Assembly (NCBI GenBank): GCA_029959085.1
Contig: JARWIR010000018.1
Location: 20,955,001 to 21,019,000, forward strand
DNA: 64,000 nucleotides
Source of the DNA: Nemophila menziesii
Taxonomy: Eukaryota > Streptophyta > Magnoliopsida > Boraginales > Hydrophyllaceae
Reading direction: 5' to 3'
Shown: positions 23,056 to 33,100 of the stretch, piece by piece
Numbering within the stretch: the stretch's first letter is position 1
How the letters are laid out: every line of letters starts with the position of its first letter
The notes under the pieces: generated by a model
Databases searched by the model: none
What the model was told of the DNA's origin: nothing
What the model saw: only the letters and a program-made list of their open reading frames with translations
Made by a program: the position numbers and the translations under genes

Positions 23056-23541
23056 GTTAACTATGATTTCGAGCTGTGTTTTTCTGAGAGTGAGTGATAA
23101 ATAAAAAAGACTTACCTTTTATATTGAAATAATATTGCAGGTGTGATTCAATTGGAGCTTCTTATTCATGTATGAACATAGTGCAACCTCAAATTATTGG
23201 ACAAAAATGTAATTGGGCACTTTTAGCATTGTAAAAGAAAAAAAAAAAAATTAGCTGAGGTGTTACCTGAGATGGAGAGGGGGTTATTATAGAAAATAAA
23301 AAAAAGATTCATCAAATATCTAAAAGAAACCGTCTTAAAAGAGTCTGAAAAAACAAGAACATGTTATATTATATTACACACCACATTTTTTACTAAGCCG
23401 TTAAAATATTTAATGCTAACATTACTCTCTCTTTCCAAATTAAAAGATTCTTGCTATTCAATACAAAAGCTGACTCAAACTTCATTCTGATTTGAAACCT
23501 GACTAAGGTGACTACAACAAAGATGCAAAGACTGTTGATTT
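23056..23541. other. 3' flank of the PPR gene
   Basis: AT-rich, no gene seen. It presumably includes the 3' UTR of the PPR gene directly left of its stop codon. Confidence 0.5.
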
Positions 23542-25281
23542 TTAAAAGTTTATATCTGTTAGAATCATATGAAGAAGCTTAGGATGTTTAAATATGATTT
23601 CATAAGTAGTTGCATCTACTAAGAAACCATGTTTTCTCATTTCCTTGACATATTCAATTGCCTCTTCATACTTTTCATTCTTCATAAACCCCTGTATAAT
23701 AACTTTGTAGGTCACACTATTTGGCGACAAACCATGTTGTTTCTTCATACTTGAGACCCACTCTTTTACCTCTTCTAATAATCCTTTCCGACAAAGTCCA
23801 CCAATCATAATAGTATATGTATGTATATTAGGCTTCAAACCTTTGTTTGATAACTTGTAAAAAACATCTAATGCAGCATCAACTTGGCCATCTTTACATA
23901 ATCCATGAATAATTGTATTATAAATCACAATGTCAGGAGTTACATTGCTATTTTCCATGGAGTCTAATAAAGACATAGCTTCGGTAACACGTCCATTATT
24001 ACACAATCCGTTTAACATTATTCCATATGTAACAAAGTTAGGACTAATTACTCCCTCACCCTCAGATTTCATCTTCTTGAATAATTTCTGTGCAATGACA
24101 CATCTACCCTTCTGAAACAACCCTTGTATCATACTGCTGTATGTAACAGTATTAGGTTGTAGTCCCTTTGAAGGAATATCTTGAAAAAGTTGAAAAGCTT
24201 TATCAACCCACCCTTTCTTCACTAAACCGTTGATTATACTGTTATACGTTTGAATATTAGGCTTTAATTTTCTACCTACAATGGTACTTAATATCCCCAT
24301 AGCTTCCTCCATCTCACCCCTTAAACAATATGCATCTACCAATGCATTATAAGTAACTACATTAGGTTTCAGGCCTCTTTCAATCATAATCTCTATAAAT
24401 CTTTTTGCATCATCTACTAAACCTTCCTTTCCATGTGAATTAACCAATATACTAAAAGTATGTACATCTGGAACAACTTTACAGTCCAACATCTCAATCA
24501 ACAACGTTTTAGCCTCTTCCTTCCTATCAAACTTACACAATCCATGGATCAACGAAGAATAAGTGAAAACATCTGGGGTAATGCCCTTATCTTTCATCTC
24601 AGAAAATAATTTAAGAGCATCATCAACCATGCTATCCTTGCATAGACAATCAACAATGGTGGTATAAGATTGGATGTCAGGTTTAGAAATCTCCCTTTTT
24701 TCAAATACTCTTAGCAATTCAAGAGCCTTAAGTGTATGTCCATGTTTGCAAAGGCCATTCAACACGACCCCAAAAGTAACTGCACTAGGCTCACTAAGTT
24801 TTTCCCTCATTAACCTATTAAACAACTCTACAGCCTCTTCTCCTCTATCTTCACCAAAGAGCCCCTTAATCAGGGTGGTATACGTAACCACATCAGGAAC
24901 ATGACCGCTTTTGAAGAGACAGCCTAATACCGCAAAACCCATATTGCTTTTTTTTGAAGCGCAATAACAATTTATAGCTATATTCATTGTGTAATTATCT
25001 AACGGAGCCCCCAAAATACGCATTTCTCTGAATAAAGAAAGAGCATAAGAATAATTTTTCATCTTCACTACACCACCCAATAGCTTAGTGTAGTCTATAA
25101 CAGTAAGCTTGGGTCGCGTACGGATCATTTGATTGACAGTAATACGAGCATCTTCAACAGGATTGATATCATTAAAAGATGAAACTGAAGAATAAAAGAA
25201 GAGGGAAAAAGGGTTACCAATTGTGTTGATGGAAGAAAGAGAAGATCTAAAGCAAAACAAAGAAGAACCAATCAGCTTCAT
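23542..25281 (-). CDS. P-class pentatricopeptide repeat protein, restorer-like
   Basis: Single-exon gene for a 579-residue protein expected in mitochondria (possibly plastids), where P-class PPR proteins bind specific RNA sequences and affect processing, stability or translation. Residues 1-35 are Ser/Phe/Arg-rich and low in acidic residues, like an organelle presequence. From about residue 58 to the end run about 14 tandem 35-residue PPR motifs of the classic form VVTYNALVDAYCLRGEMEEA, PNIQTYNSIINGLVKKGWVD and PDIVIYNTIIHGLCKDGQVD. No E, DYW or SMR domain is seen. Repeat style (TYSSLIHGLCKFDRKEEA) resembles the restorer-of-fertility-like subgroup; that assignment is inference. The ATG at 25281 is the first in frame and gives the presequence. 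A MULE (M3) begins 176 bp upstream. The reading frame is intact. Confidence 0.92.
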   Translation of the reverse strand: MKLIGSSLFCFRSSLSSINTIGNPFSLFFYSSVSSFNDINPVEDARITVNQMIRTRPKLTVIDYTKLLGGVVKMKNYSYALSLFREMRILGAPLDNYTMNIAINCYCASKKSNMGFAVLGCLFKSGHVPDVVTYTTLIKGLFGEDRGEEAVELFNRLMREKLSEPSAVTFGVVLNGLCKHGHTLKALELLRVFEKREISKPDIQSYTTIVDCLCKDSMVDDALKLFSEMKDKGITPDVFTYSSLIHGLCKFDRKEEAKTLLIEMLDCKVVPDVHTFSILVNSHGKEGLVDDAKRFIEIMIERGLKPNVVTYNALVDAYCLRGEMEEAMGILSTIVGRKLKPNIQTYNSIINGLVKKGWVDKAFQLFQDIPSKGLQPNTVTYSSMIQGLFQKGRCVIAQKLFKKMKSEGEGVISPNFVTYGIMLNGLCNNGRVTEAMSLLDSMENSNVTPDIVIYNTIIHGLCKDGQVDAALDVFYKLSNKGLKPNIHTYTIMIGGLCRKGLLEEVKEWVSSMKKQHGLSPNSVTYKVIIQGFMKNEKYEEAIEYVKEMRKHGFLVDATTYEIIFKHPKLLHMILTDINF

Positions 25282-25448
25282 GAAGGAAATGGTTGTTGCT
25301 AATATTGTAAAATGATTGTGATGTTAGGTGAAGAGGGCGACTTGAGATGCTCTATTGTGAACTGGTTACAAAAGCAAATCAGATAAAGACTGTAGGGTTT
25401 TTTTTCGGTAGAATTGTCTTTTTTTTTTTTTTTTTAAGTCAAATGTCA

Positions 25449-27286
25449 TTGAATTAAGAGGAAATTACTTTGTAAAGCCTCCAATTCAAAAAATTTATAT
25501 TATACATCCCAACTAAAAAATAATACTATATACATCCTATCTCTAACTATCTGGTTAGCTTTTTGTCTTTTTTACCCTGTTTTCGTGATGGGTACGGACC
25601 CGTGAAAATTGCATTTTATGTTAAGTCAAATCCCATACGGTCCAAATCCATCTCGGTTATTAACTCGATGGATACAAACCTATTACACAAAAACAACACA
25701 CAACTTACCAAGGGGCTGCACCCAAACTGTATATAAACAAACAACGCTGATTCAATCAAATTCAACTTATTCAAGCACTATCTTTACCAAATTCATTTAC
25801 AAACAAACTAAAATTAAGTATTTACCAACAATCAACTGGTAACAAAAACCAACTGGGAAATTGACTAACAAATTAAAACCAGCAGCTGCTATTGAATTTG
25901 AAACGAAAATGGAAAAAAACTTTATTGGACTTTGATTCTGAAGAAGCGAGGTTTGGGCTTTAGCCCATGATCCAGGATTACAGGTTACTGGTCTGGACCC
26001 ATCACGCGGTGGTGCTTCAACGGTCTGGACCCATCACGCGGTGGTGCTTCAACGGTCTGGATCCATCACGAATACCACAATTAATGGGGCTTCAACGGTA
26101 TGGTCTTCGCTCATGACTTCGGGCCTGGACTTTGGACAATCAAAACCAGCATAGACACTTTGAAGCTTACATTTCAGATCACCTGCTATTCTTCAATATC
26201 ACCTTCAAACCCATGCTTAAACCTTACAATAAGACAAATAAATCATTAAACAATCTAAAAAGCTTTGCATATTTATAACATTTTCATGATAATTAACTGA
26301 AAAATGCAGAATATGTATAATTTTGCAACTATATTACCTTATGTAAAGTGGTATGGAATCAGTGGCTATATAAATTGAAGGGTCCATTAAAGAATAGACG
26401 AGTTTTATAAATCAGTGGCTATATAAATTAAGTGATTCCATTAAAGAATAGACGAGTTTTATTGAATCCATACCGTGGATATGCTTGGGCTGGACCCATG
26501 GCCCACTGTCGCTTCAACCTCGCTGGTGATGGGGCTTAGCCATAATCGGGCTTAGCCATGATCGGGTACTCGATGGTGGTGAAGATGGGTTTCAGGATGG
26601 GTGGGGTGGATTTGACGCGGATGATGGTGGGGTTGGGTTGATGTTGCTGGTGGTGAGGCCATAGGTGTTGGGGGAGGGGGTCAGTGGTGCTGATGAAGGT
26701 GGATGGTGGCCATGGTGATGAAGGTTTGGGGTCGGTGGGTAACGGCAGGATGGGTGGGTGGGTTTGTTTCTGGTGGTGATGGGAGGTGGTGGTAGGTTGC
26801 TGCCGAGATTGGGTTTCGAAGGTTGCTGCCGAGATGGGGTTCCGAAGGTTGCTGCCGAGATGGGGTTTCGAATAGTGGTGGCTAGTGGTGGGAGGTGGTG
26901 GTGGGTTGCTTTGTTGGTATTGGATGGGTCTGATTCTAGGGGCGGTGGTGGGTTGATTGGGTGGGTCTGATTGTAGGGGGTGGTGGGTTGCTTGGTTGGG
27001 TGGGTCTGATTGTAGGTATGGTGGTGGATTGCTTTATGTGGGTCTGATTGTAGGGTGGCAGTGGTGGTTGCTTGGTTAGATCAGAGAACGGGAGTGGAGG
27101 GGAGAGGGGGTTCGGGTATGCTGTTGGAGAAGAAGGGGATGGGTGGGATTATATAGAGGGCATTATTGGGCTATTTGGGAATTGTTGGCTCATTAGTTGA
27201 AACCCAATTACTAGTTGGGCTTGAGGATGTTTTTAGTAATTGGGGTGTTAAGGTTGGCCTTATAAACTAAATGGCCCTTGAATTAA
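25449..27286 (-). mobile_element. non-autonomous MULE, family M, copy M3 (inverted)
   Basis: The element spans 25458-27277 (1820 bp) with a perfect 9-bp duplication TTGAATTAA (25449-25457 and 27278-27286). Ends are GAGGAAATTACTTTGTAAAG on the left and, read on the minus strand from the right, GGGCCATTTAGTTTATAAGG. It is opposite in orientation to M2. Inside are repeated GGTCTGGACCCATCACG units (three near 25990-26070), a direct repeat of about 70 bp with CAGTGGCTATATAAATT (26360 and 26415), and a GGTGGT-rich stretch (26560-27070). The frame at 26758-26970 is composition noise. It sits just upstream of the PPR start codon. Confidence 0.9.
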
Positions 27287-27790
27287 TAGAAGGGTGATAG
27301 ACTGGGAAATTCTAAGTTAAACCATGACTACCATTGGCATGTATGCTGGCGCAAGAAGGGCCGCTTGATCACTCCATCTACGGGGTTATGGTTTTAATAT
27401 TAAAAAAATACTAATATTTGTATGAAATGGTAAAGGGTTAAAAATGGTTTTTCCTTTTACAAAATTCGTAAATCATGATTTAGTGCCTCCAAATTTTAAA
27501 TAAATAAATTAGTTTCTATCTTTTAATGATCAATTATTAAAGTAAGGTAAGTTATAATTTTACCCTTTATAATTTAATTAAATAATATAAAATTGTAAAG
27601 AAAAATAAATATAGAGCAAAATCAAAAAAATATCCCTACTAATTATGTCATAAGTTAAGAATTTTAAGTATATTATATAGTTAAAATAAATTAAGGATCC
27701 AAATCTCTTATTTTTATTTTAGTCAAACCTCTCTTGATCTAAACAATACAATTCTTCTATTTTAAGCGAAAATGGTCACTTTTATTTTTA
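27287..27790. other. AT-rich spacer
   Basis: No gene, RNA or transposon end recognised between M3 and the N-type element. Confidence 0.5.
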
Positions 27791-27799
27791 AATTAATGA

Positions 27800-28475
27800 G
27801 ATTATTACCAAAAGGGTCTTGAAAACACCACCTCAGGACCTAACAAGAACGGCTCTTTAGCCTAATCTTACTAAAGGCCACAAACTAATTTTTACACTAT
27901 AAGCAAAAATTCCAATTACCTTTTTGTCCCTTTTTGTTTTTTATTTCCTATATATATTAATATTTTTACAATTTATTTTTATATCTAAAAAATTACACGC
28001 TTCTTTTATTTCTATCTCTCCAATCATCCTTTTCTTTTCTTTTCTTTTCCAGCCATCGACTGTTTTCTTGTGCCATCCGGTGGTGCGTTCTCCAGTGGAT
28101 GCTCGAACACGGCTTCACGGAGTTTTAGCAAATCTTCCGAGCTCCGGGGAGATATGGTAACGTGTGGCGGCTGTACCACATATACCATGTTTGTGAAGCT
28201 CCGATTAGGAAAAATCCAGATCCAACTGTTGGTGTGAACGATGTTTATGCTAGTGATTTGGAGGTCAAATCCGTTTGAGATTCGCTCAGCCTCTTCTCCG
28301 GTCTCCGTTCTCCGTTCGCTGGAGGTATGTGAAGAGTCTCGCCATATTTTGCCGTATTTGCACGATAAGTCTACATATTATGTAAAAATTACTAGATAGA
28401 TCCTTATAATGCTAAAATGCACTATAAATCTCTATATTGTGTAAAGATTGCAATATAAGTCCGGATATTAGTTTT
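27800..28475 (+). mobile_element. possible second family N MULE-like element (N2)
   Basis: The left end CAAAAGGGTCTTGAAAACAC matches the start of N1 (TAGGGTCTTGAAGACAC), and the order of parts is the same: TATATATA box (27952), pyrimidine-rich leader (28010-28050), then a GC-richer stretch. The right end is less certain; about four 30-36 bp repeats of the type GCACTATAAATCTCTATATT (28360-28470) stop near GTCCGG. No perfect target duplication was identified. Confidence 0.45.
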
Positions 28476-28782
28476 TTAAATTAATCATCTGATAAATTTC
28501 CTTTTTTTTATACAAAATAACATACATTTTGTTGTAAAAAAACAAAAAATCCTATAAATAAAATAATTTAAAGTCTAATAAAATAAATTTTAAAATTTAG
28601 GGGACCAAATAAATTTTTTTAAAACATTTAAGAGTTAATTACAAAAAAATCTATGAAAAAAATCAAAAAACTAAATATTTAATGGTATTTACGTTTCAAT
28701 TTCGTCAATAAATTTTATTATTTGATAGAATTAATCTCTAAACTTTAAGTTAGAGAAGGCTAATTTTATGCTATAATTCATC
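28476..28782. other. AT-rich spacer
   Basis: Low-complexity A/T sequence without a recognisable feature. Confidence 0.5.
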
Positions 28783-29803
28783 CTCCCAGATTTTATAATT
28801 CAATACTCTCAATTTGTCCGAATCCCGTTTTACTACCCTAAAATATTTCCATTCAGAATGGGGTATAAAGGTTCCCATAAATTCACACACCTCATTGTCG
28901 TCGTTATTTTTTTTTTTTTTTGGACACATAAGAAATTTCTACCGTACACTGTAATTAACCAATCCCTAATCGAGAAAATTGCCTAATTAGCGTTGCAGTT
29001 GTCTCCTGTTCCTTCATTGCCCTGTGTCTGGCTTGTTTCGCTAAGTTATCTGCTCGACCGTTGAATTGTTTCCTTCATCGTCGTTATTCAATTTCGCTAC
29101 ATATTAGTTTCATTCCCTAGATTCTTTTCTAGTCTTGGATTGGAATTGTATTAGTTAGTAGTTGTGCTTGAGTGACTATATTCAATAAATTCTTATATGG
29201 TTATTCTTTCCCCCTTAATTTAAGTCAAGTCTTGAGATTGCATTTCTATCATCATAAAAACTCATGAAGGCGCACCAATCCCTACCCTATTCCTATATAA
29301 TCTACCGGAATGGAATGTAAGGGTTTCCCAAACCGATTAACATTTGTTTTATTTCCATTTACTCTTTTTCTTAAAATATGATTACTTAACCGGAGACTAT
29401 ATTATTCAGTTAATATAATATATTTACTGTTTCAAAAAAAAGAAAGAAAAAAACAACATAACATGCATATCTACTAAAAAAACAATTTGGACCTAAAGTC
29501 GAGACCCAGTTCATAATAGCATATACAACTGTATAACCAAAAAAGATGTTCTCCTTTTCCTTTTTATCATTACAAGAGTCAGTAATATATACCGAGACTG
29601 GTCTTCTAAGTGAATATGCAGTAAATCAAATATGTAAAGTGAATCTCTCGTTATTAAAACAGAATATGAACAAAAAATGTATGTCGCTCCCATATTGGCA
29701 GTCAAATCAATAAATAATATAATATAATATGTATGAGAAATTCAAATACAAAAAGGCTTGACAAGTTTCTACCTTATAATATATACTCTTAGGTACAAAC
29801 AAG
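28783..29803. repeat. segmental duplication, copy B
   Basis: Counterpart of 20540-23055 (see there). It lies directly 3' of the RpoT gene. It lacks M2 and the Stowaway-like MITE, but has a truncated LINE (28909-29077) and about 90 extra bases near 29255-29345. Confidence 0.85.
28898..29088 (-). mobile_element. 5'-truncated LINE (L1) with poly(A)
   Basis: A 169-bp insertion (28909-29077) lies between perfect 11-bp repeats TCGTCGTTATT (28898-28908, 29078-29088). On the minus strand it reads NGRADNLAKQARHRAMKEQE, the end of a LINE RNase H domain (conserved Asn..Ala-Asp-x-Leu-Ala-Lys), then a stop, a short 3' UTR and a poly(A) tail (poly(T) 28909-28921 on +). Variable-length duplication, 5' truncation and tail are the marks of target-primed reverse transcription. 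Confidence 0.9.
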
Positions 29804-30147
29804 TACAATTATTATGATAGAAAGAATAGTGTCTCTACTAGAATACACTACACTTCATGTTTCCCTTTCTCAGTATAACAAAAATATGTCAAAACTAAAT
29901 TCTCACACTGCTTGAAACTTCTTTATAACTGAAGAAAAACAGTGTATCAAAAATCAACAACTCCATTGTGAAAAGCTTCGATACTTGAAATGCTGGTTTT
30001 TGGTAAGGTGTTATTTTAGGCATATATACATGATAGGAAAACTCCATTGCTTCTCATTCAAGGACACAGCTAGTTTCTTGAAGCTGCTTCCATGAACTGA
30101 CATCATCATGATGTCACTTTAAGAATGTGGGACCAACATAAGGTTAG
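29804..30147 (-). other. 3' flank and probable 3' UTR of RpoT
   Basis: No other gene is visible. The sequence follows the RpoT stop codon at 30148-30150 and continues into duplication copy B. Confidence 0.5.
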
Positions 30148-33100
30148 CTAGTTGAAGAAGTAAGTTGATTTTAAAACTTCTCTCAAATCAAAGTCTCCTC
30201 GCTCGGGTAAAGGTGGAAAAGTTAAGTTGGGAAAATCCTCCTTAAAACTCTCCAACAACTGTTAACAAAACAAACAATTCCAAAACTAAATTAATAACAA
30301 AATAAAATTAATAAGTTTAGTAAATAACAACATACATTCTCTAAAATAGGTGCTTCGTATAATTCAACAAACTTTTCTCTTAGAATCTCATTCATTTGAT
30401 CAACATCAGATGCATGAGTCCAGTATGAATCATGCACTCCTGCAAAATCGTAAATGTGTTAAATGGGTCCCACTCTTAATATATACATGTGAAAGCGGAC
30501 TGACCTGCAAAACTTAATCCTGCCTCTTTACACGCAATAGCAGTCATCATCATGTGGGACCCATCTAGTGAATGAACAAAATTTGGAGGAAACGCTGTTC
30601 TTTGTCGCTTAGCCATTACCTAACAAAATAAACAAAAATAATTTTAATATATTTTCCTCAATTATAATATTAAGAAAAACTTACCTTATCAGTTTCTCTT
30701 TGTAGCGTTAGAACTTGAAGAGAAGTTTTAATCTGCATTCAGTTTTTAATTTCATGTTACTATAAAAAAAAAGAAAAAAATTTTAATAATTTGAATTTGA
30801 AAATTACCAAATGTCGTCCTAATTTACGGTACGGCTGCACCACAGGGAGACCAAGTGGGGTCGTCCATCTAACAGGTTCATTCTCCATAGCAATAATCTG
30901 TATAATACGAAAAAAATATTAAAAAAATAAAATTATATATAATTAATTAATAGGTGTAAGGAGTTTTAACAAACAAACCTTAGCACAATCTCCAAGCCAA
31001 CTCATAATACTTCGTGCTGCTTCAAACATTTCTCCTAAAGCGGTCAAAGTAGTCTATACGTAATCAAACCAAAAAATAAATTAAATAAATATTAAATTAA
31101 ATTAAAAGAATAAAAAAAATAAACTCACTTTTGCAGCATAACACGCGGCAGAAAAAAGCTCGGCTTCATCTTCAATTGTACCACGCTCTTTTAATCTTTT
31201 TCTTATTTGATCTCGCGCACCAATATACGTCACACCATATACTGACGTCATAACTGTTTGCTTCACTAATTTACGATCCACCTAACCACAATTAATTTAA
31301 TTTTATTAAAAAAATAAATTAACATACAAAACATCAAAATTGGGCTTTACCTGATTCACTAATAACCTCGCACGCATCACATTTGGATCAACGGCTGGAT
31401 CTTGTTCCGCATCTCGTCTCATAATATCAACAACTCTAATACAATTAAAAAAAATTAAAAAATCAGAATATTTTTAAATTTTTTAACGGTTTAAAATTAA
31501 ATACCTGGCAGCAATGCCAGAGTACACGTCAGCAGGTTTATCTCCCTCAACAAGATTAACGGCTTTGGCTCCTAACTGAAAAGATAAAATTTAAATAAAT
31601 TTAATTTGATAAATCAAATAAGAATTATTACCTTATCTCTTCCAAGAGCAGCGTAATGTTGTAACCCATTACACGAACCATCCTATAAAAACAAATTGAA
31701 ACAGATTTACACCAAGTGTATGATAAAATGCCAAAGAGAGTAATAGTTAATTAGTAACGCGTACTTGATGAATAGGTATATGAGAAAGAGTAGTTTCAGG
31801 AGAAGAAGATCTTAAAGCTTCAGAAAGATGAATACAAGTAGCTAAACATTGAAAAGGATCTTCAGCATTTAACCACCATCTTTTACCTTCTAAAGGTCTA
31901 TCAGCAGAATCAAAAATATCATCTAAATGTTTTTCAGTAAATGAAACACGACCTTGATATGATAATTTATCAACACCACCACCATATATATTAGCTAAAT
32001 GTATTTTAAGCCATCTTAATCCTGATTTACCAAGTGCACGACCTTCTGCAAATTCTAGTATTCCTCTACATAGATCTGATCCTAGATGGTTTAAATGAGG
32101 GTGCATTGGATATGCACGTCCACGGAAATCTAGATTGTGTGGGTAATAAAACCATTCCTCGTCCTTCATTTTTCGTCCTACCTGTAAAGTCAAAGGAAAG
32201 AGTTGACTTTTTTAGTTGTTGAATTAACTGTAATTAGTATTGCATTATGGAAAATGGGTGGAAAACAATTCAATTCTGCAGATTTTTTTTACAAGAAATC
32301 TTTTTTCAGGGAAGGATTTATTTTTTTGAGGAAAATCAAACACAGAAAAATTGCACTGGTGGTCCCTGTGTTATACAAAATAGCCAAATATACCATTGGT
32401 CTCAAAAAGTTGCAAAAACTATATAGGACTTGCACCACTGGTCCTTGTGTTATGCAAACTAGCCAGATATACCAATTTCTAGAAAAAGCTCAAAAACTAT
32501 GTATAATAAATTGCACCACAGGTCCCCGTGTTATGCGCCATAGACAAATATACCCGTGACTCAAAAAGTCACAAGAACTATGTATGGATAAATTGCAAAC
32601 TATTCCTTGTGTCATGCAAAATAGCCAAATATATGGTCTCAATATGAAGCAGATAATATAAAGGTAAAATTGCACCACTAGTCCTTGTGTTATGCAAATA
32701 GCGAAATATACCAATGACTCAAAAAAATTGCATTAACTATATAGGTTAAATTGCACTACTAGTCCCTGTGTATGCAAATAGCCAAATATACCAGTAACTC
32801 AAAAAATTGCATAAACTAAATAGCATAAATTGCACCACAGGTCCCTGTGTAATGCAAAATAGGCAAATATAGCAGTGCCTCAATAAATTGCAAACACTAT
32901 ATAAGCACTACTAGTCCCTGTGTTATGTAAAATAACCAAATTACCCATGTCCCAAAAAGTCGCAAAAACTATATAGGATAAATTGCACCACTAGTCCCTG
33001 TCTTATGCAATATAAGCAGAATTAAAACGTGTCACAAAAAGAAGCAAATACTATAAATAAAAATTGCACCAATGGTCCCTCTATTATGCAACATATCCAA

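Noticed and set aside
26758..26970. Gly-rich frame in M3
   Set aside because: GGTGGT-rich composition only, within a MULE.
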